A stretch of DNA of 64,000 nucleotides, from NCBI GenBank assembly GCA_018242215.1, contig JAFECG010000010.1:1-64000 (forward strand), in the 5' to 3' direction. Origin of the DNA: Pseudomonadota bacterium. Lineage in GTDB: Bacteria; Pseudomonadota; Alphaproteobacteria; Rhizobiales; Hyphomicrobiaceae. Below are positions 18,508-28,900 of this stretch, piece after piece; the first letter of the stretch is position 1, and each line of letters starts with the position of its first letter. A program made the translations under genes and the position numbers. Below the pieces are notes generated by a model, which searched no databases, was not told where the DNA came from, and saw nothing but the letters and a program-made list of their open reading frames with translations.

Positions 18508-19182
18508 CTAGATTGATGGCGATGTGTGGCGACGACGAAGAATGGAACGCCGGGCCGCGAACAAATATCCTCTCTCGGCGGCTGCGTTTCGCCTGTGGGT
18601 GAGGCTACCCGGACGGATGCGCCTCAGCGCCAGAGTTTCCGGGACGAGATGCAAGAGGCCTCCCGCTTCGCGTATCCGGGCAATCCAGTCGACGAGCTCG
18701 CCAACACCGCCGGGCGGATCGCAGACAGGGCCGGCAGCGAGAGCGGCGCTCGTTCGGATGACCATCGTCGTTCTCGTCCATGCGTCGGCCACCCGCCCAC
18801 TGCCGTCGTCAGGGTGCCCATCATGAAACTGGCGCGTCCGCGCGAAGCATGCCGCGAGATCGGGATTGGATTGAAACTCCCGAAGTTGCGTTTCCATTTT
18901 ATGAGGAAGCCAGATGTCGTCGGAATCGAGGCCCGCAATCATATTCGTGGTCACGGCGCGCAACGCGGTGTTAGTCGCCTCGCCGCTTCCCTTGTTTTCC
19001 TGCCGGATAAGCCGCACGTCCGCGCTCATGTGAGCGACAATGTCTGCGGTTCGGTCGGTCGATCCGTCATCGACAACGATGATTTCGCTCGGAGCTACCG
19101 TTTGGAACCGGACGGATCTGATGGCGTCGGCGATGAACGCCTCGGAATTATAGGCGGGAATGATCACGCTATAGCTGGTCAT
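18508..19182 (-). CDS. Family 2 glycosyltransferase (short)
   Basis: A 224-residue GT-A enzyme with the family 2 start YSVIIPAYNSEAFIADAI, the nucleotide-binding VVDDGSTDRT and the metal-binding LDSDDIWLP (variant of DXD). It transfers a sugar from a nucleotide sugar, probably in the cytoplasm. The ATG at 19182 (MTSYS) overlaps the stop of the preceding glycosyltransferase as ATGA. The C-terminus is short and Arg-rich, with no membrane helix, unlike polysaccharide synthases. Confidence 0.85.
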   Translation of the reverse strand: MTSYSVIIPAYNSEAFIADAIRSVRFQTVAPSEIIVVDDGSTDRTADIVAHMSADVRLIRQENKGSGEATNTALRAVTTNMIAGLDSDDIWLPHKMETQLREFQSNPDLAACFARTRQFHDGHPDDGSGRVADAWTRTTMVIRTSAALAAGPVCDPPGGVGELVDWIARIREAGGLLHLVPETLALRRIRPGSLTHRRNAAAERGYLFAARRSILRRRHTSPSI

Positions 19183-19937
19183 TTCGCCCACCGCGCGAGA
19201 TCAGCCACATGGTCCGAGTTGAAGATGTCCTTTGGCATCTCGAAGCCCGCGAGCTTCGAGCGTCGTTTGCGTGCCCGAAACAAGGCGCGCATCAGCTCGT
19301 GCTGAGCCTGCTTACGTTGCTCGGTAATGCCACCGTTGTTCTTGCGGTAGTAAACGCCGACACTGTCCGTCACGAAATAATTGGGACGCTCCTCGAATAT
19401 GCGCATCAAGTAGTCGAGGTCTTCGGACTGAATGAGTGTTTCGTCAAACATGCCGACGCGATCGATGAGGTCGCGTCGGAACAAGCCCGCTCCGAGTTGC
19501 ACAACGCGGCCGTCGACCGCATTCGCCCCACCGCTCGGCGAAAGCGTGTGCTGGTCCTCGATATCGAAAAAGCGAACCTTCGCATAGACCAACTCGATCG
19601 TCGGATCGGCTTCGAAGATGGCGATATCGCGCTTTAATCGGCCTTCGGGCGAAAGATCGTCGGCATCAAGAAACGATACGAGATCGGTGTCGTCGGATAC
19701 CGCCCGTAGTCCGGCATTCCGCGTTTTCGAAATGCCGCCATGCTCATTCTCGATGAGCCTGACCTCGGATGCCGACGCCATCAATTCGCGAACGATGGCG
19801 CATGTTCGGTCCCGGGACCCGTCGTCAACTACGATAATGTCTAAATTCGCCGCATCGCGCTGTCGGAGAAGAGATTTTATGCAAGATGCAATTGTCGTCG
19901 CGGCATCAAAGGCCGGTATGATGATCGTGATTTTCAC
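19179..19937 (-). CDS. Family 2 glycosyltransferase
   Basis: A 252-residue soluble glycosyltransferase with ITIIIPAFDAATTIASCI, VVDDGSRDRT and the DXD-like SFLDADDLSPEGRL. It has no transmembrane segment. Its ATG overlaps the stop of the HprK-like gene and its stop overlaps the next glycosyltransferase, so the three are translationally coupled. Donor and acceptor sugars are unknown; it probably acts on the same product as its neighbours. Confidence 0.87.
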   Translation of the reverse strand: MKITIIIPAFDAATTIASCIKSLLRQRDAANLDIIVVDDGSRDRTCAIVRELMASASEVRLIENEHGGISKTRNAGLRAVSDDTDLVSFLDADDLSPEGRLKRDIAIFEADPTIELVYAKVRFFDIEDQHTLSPSGGANAVDGRVVQLGAGLFRRDLIDRVGMFDETLIQSEDLDYLMRIFEERPNYFVTDSVGVYYRKNNGGITEQRKQAQHELMRALFRARKRRSKLAGFEMPKDIFNSDHVADLARWAK

Positions 19938-21019
19938 GACGACCTCTCACAGATGAAGTCGCGAATGGCAGAGGCGATCTCCGCCGGCCTCTCGCTAAGT
20001 GTAAGATGGTAAGCTGGCAGAGCGCGTGCGATCGACGCGAGGAGGCTGAAATCTTCCTTCCATGTGCCATAGAGCTGATAGAGAGAGCTGGGCGCCAGCG
20101 CCATCATGGCTTCTCGACCGCTCGCTGGCCGAAACGACGATCGTGACGCGCCAGATATTTGCGGAATTAGGATCGCTTTCATGGCAAGGCGGCGGGCGCG
20201 AGAACCCGGCATCACCTCATCGAAATCGAATTCGAACTTGCCCTGCCAGTTCGGACCTTCGAATACGCTCTCCTCGCTATTGAGACCAAGCCGGCGCAAT
20301 CCCACCGCATCTTGCTTCATCATTCGGAGGACGGGGCGTGTTTCGATCTTACCGTTTGCGACGCGCACCGCGACGTAGTCGTCGCCGGCACTTTTGAGGC
20401 CGCCCAGGATTCCAGATAGCGTGGTTCCGGATTTTCCGGCTCCGCCAGCACCAGCTAGGAAGACGCCGCTACCGTCGTAGCCGAGCGTGCCTGCGTGAAT
20501 CGTTCCACGGTCGTCCGATCGCGCCGACCAGTGGATCAAAAGCCGCGCAGGGAACGATCCCTCCCAGGCCGGCCTTGCATCGAAGGAGGGCAAGACTTGC
20601 ACTCCCAAGGCGCGATCGGGATCGTAGACATACCAAATGCGATGATCGGGGTCGTACGCGCCACGCAGACCGCGTTCGGCAAGAGCTAGTGCGACATTGC
20701 CCATGCCAGGAGAGGCTCCAGGCCAGAACGGCAATTCCGGCAGAGATGCGTGATCGAGGATTGCGAGCGTGACGGGCCGCAGGGTGTCGTCGTCGCTCGC
20801 CGACGGAGCAAGATAAGCGCGATCGCAGAGCCTGGCATATTCAGGAGAGGAGCAACCGAGTCTTAGAGAGGCCCCTGGTACCTGGAACGTCCGCCGCAAA
20901 GGTAGATTTTCGAACTTCAATTCAACGAAGTCGAGGAGCATCCGGCAATATGCGCATATCAGGGAGGCGTAGCGTTCGCGCGTTGCACTCAAGCTGCTTC
21001 TGGTTTGCGCACTGGCCAT
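19934..21019 (-). CDS. HprK-like kinase family protein
   Basis: A 361-residue protein resembling the HPr kinase C-terminal P-loop domain used in RiPP tailoring. Walker A is LAGAGGAGKSG at about 188-198 (Lys196, Ser197), preceded by TIHAGTLGYDGSGV and followed by SAGDDYVAV, an acidic Walker B-like site. The N-terminal 160 residues are not recognised. Related kinases phosphorylate peptide products such as paeninodin, or act in glycan loci. The gene overlaps the PqqD-like stop by 31 bases if ATG 21019 is used; ATG 20941 is an alternative. No HPr or PTS gene is nearby, so a role on HPr is unlikely. Confidence 0.75.
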   Translation of the reverse strand: MASAQTRSSLSATRERYASLICAYCRMLLDFVELKFENLPLRRTFQVPGASLRLGCSSPEYARLCDRAYLAPSASDDDTLRPVTLAILDHASLPELPFWPGASPGMGNVALALAERGLRGAYDPDHRIWYVYDPDRALGVQVLPSFDARPAWEGSFPARLLIHWSARSDDRGTIHAGTLGYDGSGVFLAGAGGAGKSGTTLSGILGGLKSAGDDYVAVRVANGKIETRPVLRMMKQDAVGLRRLGLNSEESVFEGPNWQGKFEFDFDEVMPGSRARRLAMKAILIPQISGASRSSFRPASGREAMMALAPSSLYQLYGTWKEDFSLLASIARALPAYHLTLSERPAEIASAIRDFICERSS

Positions 21020-21432
21020 CCTACTGCTTCCTCAACATCGTGGATGGGATCAGCCATGATCAGCTCTGCAAGATCGTCGAATACTTCCACGGTCGGTGGC
21101 TTATCGCTCGTCAGCAGCTTTTGAAGCGTGGCGTCGTCGATTAGCGCGGAGCCTGGAGTCTCCGACGGTAAGAGGCAACCATACTCGACGAGTTTTTGCA
21201 GAAACTCATGGATCGATGCGGAATTCGTGGGGCCGCTTGCGCCTACAGCCTCTGCGAGCGATTGCGTCGAAATTCCGGAAACGATGGCGCGCCAAATGAT
21301 GCTGGCCGTCTCGTCCATGCTGAAATATCTACCGCAACTCAAATCCAAAACCACGAATTCGCCATCGAACTCCTCGGAGACGATGTCGGAACTCGCAACG
21401 ATATGATGCGTGGGATAGGAGTGAAAGCTCAC
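20989..21432 (-). CDS. PqqD-like peptide chaperone (RRE) with acidic C-terminal tail
   Basis: A 147-residue protein. Residues about 10-95 match the PqqD/RiPP-recognition-element fold: GEFVVLDLSCGRYFSMDETASIIW is the key run (two beta-strands, then the first helix), followed by an HTH-like segment ending LVEYGCLL. Such domains bind leader peptides. The last 30 residues form a separate tail with DLAELIMADPIHDV and then GWPVR. GTG 21432 is chosen because GGGGGC precedes it; a TTG at 21453 would add seven residues. It is the first gene of the five-gene cluster. Confidence 0.75.
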   Translation of the reverse strand: MSFHSYPTHHIVASSDIVSEEFDGEFVVLDLSCGRYFSMDETASIIWRAIVSGISTQSLAEAVGASGPTNSASIHEFLQKLVEYGCLLPSETPGSALIDDATLQKLLTSDKPPTVEVFDDLAELIMADPIHDVEEAVGWPVRKPEAA

Positions 21433-21683
21433 TTGAGCGCCCCCGAAATTCAAAGCAGGCCATCCTGGATATCAGGAGATTCGCTGTCAATTTCGCGGAT
21501 CGGTTTTCCCCCACAATACTTCGTATAAGGACTATCAATTTCGGTGCCCGTGACGAGAATGGCCCATCCTTGAAGGAGCGATGGCCGCCGGATGCACTGA
21601 TTTACGAGAGGCGTCGTCGGCCCTGTGGGCCCACGTCGTTTCCCAATTGCCTCAAACCGTCTTTTGACGCCGCACCGGAAGGG

Positions 21684-23086
21684 CTATCCGCGATTGATAT
21701 CTTCGAGCGCCCGGCCGTTGGTCGGCGGCCCGAAAATGCCGATGGATCCCGCCGCGACAACCATGCTGAGTGCGATGAATGTGAAGACGCCGGGATTTCC
21801 GAATTCTTTGGCGAAGAAAGCAATCAGGAAGCTCGTGAAAATGGTTGATAGCCGGCTGAAGGAATATGTGAATCCGACGGCGCGCGACCGAATGCGGGTT
21901 GGAAACAACTCAGTCTGGTAGGCATGATAGGAATACGACATCAGATTAGCACTGAAGTTGATGAGGATACCCAGCACAATGATGCTCCAAGCCTCGCTTT
22001 GCAGCGTGAACAGCAGGCCGAAGATTGCGGTTCCGATCGCTGCGGCGACAATCTGCCATTTTCGCTCGAACCGATCCGCGAAGAGCATGAAGAGAAATGG
22101 TCCGATCGGATATGCCAGCGCAATCACAGATGAATAAAGCAGGCTGTCTCGAATGTTGACGCCTTGGCCGCTGACCAGCTTCGGCACCCAGTTTCCGAAG
22201 CCGTAAACCCGATCGTCTGACAGAAATTGAAGACCGAAAGCATGATCGCGCGTTGCCGGTATGGCGGACGAAAGATGTCCGCGAATGTGCCGTAGCCAGT
22301 CGCCGATGGAATTCGCGAGAGCACGGGGTTTGGTTTCGGGAGAGGCTTTCCGGTCTCGCGTTCAATGCAAGCCTCGATCTTCCCCACGATGGCCTCTGCC
22401 TCATCGAACCGTCCGTGCTGTGCGAGCCAGCGCGGAGACTCCGGCAGTTCGCGACGAATCCACCAGACGACTAAAGCGCCGAGGGCGGGGAAGCCCGCAA
22501 CCCACCGCCACCCGGTGATGCCAAGCGGCGCCGCATCGAGAAGCGCCCATGACAGGAATGCGACTGTCGGGACCGACAAGAACATCAGCCCGTGCGTCGC
22601 GGCAAAGGCGCGACCACGAAATTGGTGGGGGACGATCTCCGCGACGAAGGTGTCAATTGTGATCATCTCGACGCCGAGACCGATCCCGGCGATGAACCTC
22701 GCCAAAAATATTCCTGAAAGGGACGATTGCATTGCCATGAGCGCCGTCGCGGCGGCGTACCAGAGCAGCGCATAGGTGAACACGGCGTGCCGCCCAAACC
22801 GGTCGGCGACCCTCCCGAAAAGAAGCGCGCCGACCGTCAAGCCGGCGAAGGTCACTGACGCAAAGGCAGCCTGGTCCGAAAGCCCAAAAATGCCGTCCTC
22901 GGAGAAAATTCCGGCCTTTATGATCCCTGGACTGACATATCCCGTCATCAGGAGATCGTAGATTTCGAAGTAAGCACCCGCGGCGAGCAGAAACACCAAC
23001 CGCCAGAGATATCTCGAGGATGGAAGCCGATCGATCCGGGCTGCAATGGTCGCAGCCGCGTCGCTGGCGTCGACGGGTCTCTGCAT
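21684..23086 (-). pseudogene. MFS transporter interrupted by a -1 frameshift
   Basis: The first frame starts at ATG 23086 behind GGGGGAGAGG and encodes MFS helices 1 to about 7, with [13 protein letters not shown] (the loop 2-3 signature) and [11 protein letters not shown]. After VFNFCQTIG at about 22200 the frame must shift by one base to continue as [12 protein letters not shown] through the remaining helices, ending at 21684. At the junction, GGG where GGGG is expected would explain the break. The intact protein would be about 467 residues, sugar/aromatic-acid type. It may be a true pseudogene or a sequencing error. It lies upstream of the PqqD cluster on the same strand. Confidence 0.8.
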
Positions 23087-23109
23087 GGCCTCTCCCCCTT
23101 CGGTTCCCG

Positions 23110-23229
23110 TCAAGTCCGGACCGCAATATGTTTCGCGACTACGATCGGCGGAGCAGGAGTCCGCTCGGAAATGCCTATGGCGAACAGGTCGTGTGAAAAG
23201 CGCCAGCGGACGATTTGATATTGTCTCAT
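23110..23229 (-). CDS. Possible 39-residue protein upstream of the MFS gene
   Basis: ATG 23229 is preceded by AGGA at six bases' spacing and opens a 39-codon frame beginning [19 protein letters not shown]. It ends 23 bases before the MFS start and could be a leader peptide or small protein in the same transcript. I recognise no family. Support is limited to the ribosome-binding site and position. Confidence 0.3.
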   Translation of the reverse strand: MRQYQIVRWRFSHDLFAIGISERTPAPPIVVAKHIAVRT

Positions 23230-23693
23230 AATTTTCCTGCGCCCCGACATTAGCTTTCGTCTGTCCGCTAGGCGTGAAACACTTGGGAGTGAGATCGCGC
23301 AACGCCGCGCCGCGCAATTTTGCCAGACGGTATACGAGAGTCTTATTGAGGTAAGCTGTCGAAACGTCCGGTGAGGGAGATTTTTTCTTGCAAGATTAAC
23401 TTGATCTCGGTGTAGGTCGGTCGATAAGGGGAGAAGCCGCCAAGCGCGCCCTGGGTTGAAAAAAGAGGCTCAATGCGATGAATGTCATCAGTGGGCTCCG
23501 CTGATCATAAACCGTCCGCATCGAAAAGATCCCGAAGCGCGCGGCGGTCGCCTTAGACCTTCCGAATGGCGAGTCGTCCTTGCAATAAATGCGTATCTGG
23601 AGCGCTGTGATCGTGTTGCGATCGGCTCCGCGCGGCCCTAATCTTCGAATATGGGAGCGATACTGTCTGCGGGTCACAGGAGCGGAATTTTTT
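23230..23693. other. 464-base intergenic region
   Basis: This gap separates divergent transcription units (MFS to the left, ferritin-like gene to the right), so both promoters should lie here. No gene, named promoter motif or RNA element is recognisable. TCTTGCAAGA at about 23387-23396 is a short perfect palindrome of unknown meaning. Confidence 0.5.
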
Positions 23694-24182
23694 ATGGCGA
23701 GTGTTGAAGTGGATGACTTCGTTCGCAGAGTAGAGCGCGCTTACCAGGGTGAAGTCTATGGCGAGGCACTCTATCGGGGCCTCGCGGATGTCATCGCTGA
23801 TCCCGACCGATCCAAGAAGTGGCGCGTTCTGGCGGACCTCGAGGTGACGACGAAAGCCCGGATGCTTGATCTCGTGTCGAAGCTCGGCGGCGACACACCG
23901 GAGAGCGAAGCCTTTCGCGTAAAGGGCACCAACGCGGTCTCGAAATATGCCAGTCTGCCGTGGGCGGACTTCATGGCACTCTATAGCAAAGAGCTCGAGC
24001 CGGTCATCGCGCGCTATGCAGAACTCGAGATGCTCTGTGCTCCGGAAGACGTCGCGACCCTGCGATTTCTGACCGAACATGAGGTTGTAACGAAAGCCTT
24101 CTGCGATCTTGAGCTAGAGGGACGGTCTGACGTCTCGATCAATCCGACGCTTGAGCTTCTTGCTTCGGCCAATGCCGTTTAG
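23694..24182 (+). CDS. Helical, possibly ferritin-like protein
   Basis: A 162-residue, mostly helical, acidic protein without signal peptide. The spacing of Glu residues in YQGEVYGEALYRGL, VLADLEVTTKARML, ELEPVIARYAELEML and FLTEHEVVTKAF suggests a four-helix ferritin/rubrerythrin-like fold, but no complete E-x-x-H di-iron set is clear, so this is tentative. AGGAG precedes the ATG. It lies 158 bases upstream of soxB on the same strand and could be co-regulated with sarcosine oxidation. It may be an unrelated helical-bundle family. Confidence 0.55.
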   Translation: MASVEVDDFVRRVERAYQGEVYGEALYRGLADVIADPDRSKKWRVLADLEVTTKARMLDLVSKLGGDTPESEAFRVKGTNAVSKYASLPWADFMALYSKELEPVIARYAELEMLCAPEDVATLRFLTEHEVVTKAFCDLELEGRSDVSINPTLELLASANAV

Positions 24183-24340
24183 GGCAGCCGAACCGCGTTG
24201 GGCCGGACGGTGTGCATGTCGCAATTAGCAAAATTCGCGTCTTCCTTGGTAGGACGAAATTCGGTCCGCTGAGCTAACTGCCTGTCGGAGCGAATGACGA
24301 CGGGTCTTGCTGCGTCGCGTGGTGTCGCTGGGGACTTTCG

Positions 24341-25594
24341 ATGAAGAAAGATTATTCTTTCTGGTCGCTTTTCGCGAAAGGCCTAAGGCACAATGAAGGC
24401 TGGGACCCGGCCTGGCGAAGCGCAACTCCGAAGCCGTCGTATAACGTCGTCATTGTCGGGGCCGGGGGCCACGGACTTGCGACTGCTTATTATCTGGCGA
24501 AGGATCACGGCATCCGCGACATCGCGGTGATCGAGAAAGGCTATCTCGGCGGCGGTAATACTGCGCGCAACACGACGATCGTCCGCTCGAACTATCTTTG
24601 GGACGAGGCCGCGCTGCTCTACGAGCACGCGTTGAAGCTCTGGGAAGGGCTTACCGAAGATCTGAACTTCAACGTGATGTTCAGCCAGCGCGGGGTCTTC
24701 AATCTCGGACACACGCTGCAGGACATGCGCGACATCGAGCGGCGCGTGAATGCGAATAACCTGAACGGCATCGATGCGCTTGTGTTGGACGCGATTGAGG
24801 TCAAGCGCCGTATCCCGATACTGAATACCTCGAAGTCGGCGCGATATCCGGTGCTTGGCGCAAGTTTTCAACCGCGCGGGGGCATCGCGCGCCACGATGC
24901 GGTGGCCTGGGGCTTCGCACGCGCTGCAAGTAAATACGGGGTGGACATCATCGAGAATTGCGAAGTGACCGGGATGGACATCGCCGACGGCCGCATCTCT
25001 GGGCTTGAGACGACGCGGGGAACCATCCGCAGCGAGCGTGTTGGATGCGTGGCGTCAGGCCACTCGTCTGTGTTGGCGAAGATGGCCGGCATTCGGATGC
25101 CGATCGAAAGCCATCCGTTGCAGGCGTTCGTGTCAGAATCGATGAAGCCGGTGCTCGATACCGTGGTCATGTCGAATGCCGTGCATGGATATGCAAGTCA
25201 GTCGGACAAGGGCGAGTTGGTGATCGGTGCGGGTATCGATCATGCGACGAGCTACACACAGCGGGGAAGCCCACACATCATCGAGCACACTGCGGCGGCG
25301 ATCATCGAACTCTTTCCGATTTTTTCGCGTGTAAGGATGAACCGCCAATGGGGCGGCATCGTCGATACCACGCCGGATGCATGTCCGATCATCAGCAAGA
25401 CGAAGGTCAAAGGCCTTTATTTCAACTGCGGCTGGGGCACCGGTGGGTTCAAGGCGACGCCCGGCTCGGGGAACGTCTTCGCCCATACGATCGCAAAGGA
25501 TGAGCCGCATCCGCTCAACAAGGCATTCAGTCTCGATCGTTTTTCGACGGGACATCTGATCGACGAACACGGCGCGGCTGGGGTCGCTCACTGA
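24341..25594 (+). CDS. soxB: Sarcosine oxidase beta subunit
   Basis: The 417-residue beta subunit of heterotetrameric sarcosine oxidase, which demethylates sarcosine to glycine with formation of 5,10-methylene-THF and hydrogen peroxide. The FAD-binding motif [17 protein letters not shown] is at about 36-52. [17 protein letters not shown] follows, matching the conserved flavin region of the family, and [18 protein letters not shown] near the C-terminus is diagnostic. GGGGA precedes the ATG. It opens the 15-kb betaine-degradation operon; soxD begins 15 bases after its stop. Confidence 0.95.
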   Translation: MKKDYSFWSLFAKGLRHNEGWDPAWRSATPKPSYNVVIVGAGGHGLATAYYLAKDHGIRDIAVIEKGYLGGGNTARNTTIVRSNYLWDEAALLYEHALKLWEGLTEDLNFNVMFSQRGVFNLGHTLQDMRDIERRVNANNLNGIDALVLDAIEVKRRIPILNTSKSARYPVLGASFQPRGGIARHDAVAWGFARAASKYGVDIIENCEVTGMDIADGRISGLETTRGTIRSERVGCVASGHSSVLAKMAGIRMPIESHPLQAFVSESMKPVLDTVVMSNAVHGYASQSDKGELVIGAGIDHATSYTQRGSPHIIEHTAAAIIELFPIFSRVRMNRQWGGIVDTTPDACPIISKTKVKGLYFNCGWGTGGFKATPGSGNVFAHTIAKDEPHPLNKAFSLDRFSTGHLIDEHGAAGVAH

Positions 25595-25609
25595 ATTCGG
25601 GATTGTTCG

Positions 25610-25909
25610 ATGTTCGTATTGTTCTGCCCGCATTGCCGGGAAAAACGCGAAGAAGAAGAATTCGGCTATGGCGGCGAAGCCTTCCGGGTGCGTCCCGTGG
25701 CGCCCGAAACCGCCGATGACGAAACTTGGGGCGACTATCTTTTCATGCGCAAAAATCCCAAAGGCTGGCATTGGGAATTGTGGACCCATACGACCGGCTG
25801 TCGGAAATTTTTCGTAGTGAAGCGCAACACTGCGACGAACGCGATTGCAGGCTCGTGGACACTCGCGGAGGGGCGCAACGTCTACGATGCCGAAGGCGGG
25901 GCGGGATGA
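25610..25909 (+). CDS. soxD: Sarcosine oxidase delta subunit
   Basis: A 99-residue small subunit of normal length. It has the zinc-ligand pattern FCPHCREKREEEEF near the N-terminus and HTTGCRKFFVVKRNT in the C-terminal half. SoxD holds the complex together and has no catalytic role of its own. Its stop overlaps the soxA start (ATGA), so the two are translationally coupled. Confidence 0.95.
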   Translation: MFVLFCPHCREKREEEEFGYGGEAFRVRPVAPETADDETWGDYLFMRKNPKGWHWELWTHTTGCRKFFVVKRNTATNAIAGSWTLAEGRNVYDAEGGAG

Positions 25910-28900
25910 CGGACTTTCGCATCAGGCATCCGAATGCGCGTGTCGACTTCCGACGACCGCTTTCCTTTTCGTTCGATGGGCAAGTCTATCCTGGTTATGC
26001 GGGCGATACGCTTGCTTCTGCGTTGCTTGGTAATGGCGTGCGTATGCTCGGGCGCAGTTTCAAATATGGCCGTCCTCGCGGCATCGTTGGTGCTGGGCCC
26101 GAGGAGCCCAATGCACTGGTGCAGATCGAGGCCGGTCCGCTCACGATTCCCAATTTGAAGGCGACCCAGGTCGAGCTTTACGAAGGATTGATTGCGCGGC
26201 GGACCTCTGGCTGGCCAACGCTGGCATTCGATCTCAAAAGCTTTTGCGGACCGCTCTCGCGCTTCATGCCGGCGGGATTTTATTACAAGACCTTCCAGAA
26301 CCAGAAGCTCTGGCCGTATTTCGAAACGATCATACGGCAGGCAGCGGGCTATGGGTCTGCGCCAGAGGAAGCTGACCCGGAGACATACGATCATCGACAT
26401 CGCCATGTACAAGTCGTCATCGTCGGAGGTGGCGCGTGCGGCCTGTTCGCCGCGCTCGATCTCGGCCGGTCAGGGTTGAACGTCGTGCTGCTCGATGAGC
26501 AGAACGAGATGGGTGGATGGCTTCTCTCTTCCCCGCATACGTCGATCGGCGGCGAGAGTGCTGAAGCTTGGCTCAGGGCGATCCTTGCCGAATTACAAAG
26601 CCTGCCCAATGTCGCGGTACTGACGCGGACGAGCGCGTTCGCGCTGCACGACATGAACCTGCTTCTTGCGGTCGAGCAGCTTCAGGACCATCGGCCTTTA
26701 GCCGAACGCAGCGAGAGCAAGCCGCGTCAGCGGCTGCATCGCATTCGTGCGGATCGCATCATTTTGGCAACGGGCGCCATTGAGCGGCCCTTGGTCTTCG
26801 GCAATAACGATCTGCCGGGCGTGCTGACCGCCTCCGCCCTGACGACATATCTCAACCGCTATGGCGTGGCGGTCGGCAAACGTGTTGTCCTGCAGACGAG
26901 CAACGATCACGTCTATCAAGGTGCTTGCGATCTTGCCCGTATGGGATGCAGCGTCGTCTTAGCCGATACGCGGAGCCGTCCGAATACCGTCTGGGAGCAA
27001 CGGGCTCATTCAGCGGGCGTGGACGTTCGGCCCGGCTACGGGATCGCCGCCGCGCACGGTGGGCGCACGACCCACGCCGCACGGCTTGCGAAGCTCGACG
27101 GCGAACAGAACACCGTCCTCGCGCCAGGTCCTCTCATTGAATGCGACGTGGTTGGGAGTTCTGGCGGCTTGTCGCCAACGGTTCATCTCTATTGTCATGA
27201 TGGCGGACGTCCACTGTGGGATGAAAGCCGGCTCGCATTCGTTGCGCCCGAGATGGGGCGCGCGGAGGCGGGTATCTTTTGCACCGGTGCAGTGACCGGG
27301 ACGTTCGGACTGCAAGCGGGGCTTGAGCAAGCACAACGTGTAACCGATGCGGTGCTTGCCTCACTGCAAAAATCAGCCACCCGCAAAGCACGGAACTTGG
27401 AAACGGACGAGCCCGACAGTATCCCGGCGCGGCGCATCTTCCGTGTGCCTGACGGCAAGCCTGAGGGTCATGGCAAGAAAGCGTTCGTTGATTTCCAGAA
27501 TGACGTGACTGCGGCCGACATCCATCTTGCCGTGCGCGAGAACTATCGCTCGATCGAGCACATCAAGCGGTATACGGCTTTGGGTTTCGGAACGGATCAG
27601 GGCAAGCTGTCGAACGTCAATGGCTTCGCCATCGCCGCCGATGCAATGGGCAAAAGCATTCCGGAAGTCGGGACGACAACCTACCGGCCGGCCTATTCGC
27701 CTGTAACGTTCGGTACGCTCGCTGGCGCGCACGAGGGTGATACGTTCGAGCCGCGGCGTTACACGGCGATGCACGCGGCTCATGTGAAGCGCGACGCTGT
27801 ATTCGAGAACGTCGGGCAATGGTTGCGACCGCAGTATTTTCTCCGGCCCGGCGAGGACCGAGATGCAGCCGTGCGTCGCGAATGCCTTGCAGCGCGGCGT
27901 ACTGTTGGCATCATGGATGCGTCGACGCTCGGTAAGATCGATATTCAAGGCAAGGACGTCCGGGAGTTCCTCAATCGGATCTATGCGAACGCCTGGACCC
28001 AACTGGCTCCGGGCAAATGCCGCTACGGCCTGATGCTCGACGAGAACGGCATGGTGATGGACGACGGCGTCACGGCGTGCATTTCCGATCGGCACTTTCT
28101 TATGACGACGACGACAGGCGGCGCAGCGCGCGTGCTGACGTGGCTCGAAAACTGGCATCAGACGGAGTGGCCTGATCTCGACGTCTACATGACGTCAGTC
28201 ACCGATCATTGGGCGACGGCCGCCGTCGTCGGTCCGAAAAGCCGGGAGGTGCTGGCGAAGGTGTGCTCCGACATCGATTTCGCGCCCTCGGCATTCAAGT
28301 TCATGGATTGGCGCGAAGGAACGGTGGCGGATGTTCCTGCGCGTGTGTTCCGCATCAGCTTCTCGGGCGAGCTTGCGTTCGAGATCAACGTCGATGCAAG
28401 CTACGGACCTCACGTCTGGGAAGCGTTGCTGGAAGCGGGGGCTGAGTTTGGTATTATGCCCTATGGGACGGACGCCATGCACGTCCTGCGCGCGGAGAAG
28501 GGCTTCATCATCGTCGGCCAGGATACCGACGGATCAATGACGCCGTTTGACCTCGACATGGCATGGGCAGTCGCGATGAAGAAGCCATTCAGCTTCATCG
28601 GCAAGCGCTCGCTCGCCCGAAGCGATACCTCTGCGCCCAATCGTAAGCAGCTTGTCGGTCTTCTGACGGAAGATCCGACGGTCGTGCTGGCTGAGGGCGC
28701 GCAAATCATCGAACAATCGGATCTAGAGCCGCCTGTTCCCATGCTGGGTCACGTTACATCAAGCTATTTCAGTCCCGAACTCAATCGCTCGATCGCGATG
28801 GCGGTCGTGCGCGACGGGATTCAGCGGCGGAGCGAGGAGGGGCGCAAATTGGGCCGCGATGCGGTTTTCGCCTACGCTGATGGGAAGACGCACAAGGTAA

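Noticed and set aside
17030-21432. Lasso peptide biosynthetic cluster
   Set aside because: There is a PqqD-like protein and HprK-like kinase but no asparagine-synthetase-like cyclase, no transglutaminase-like protease and no precursor gene.
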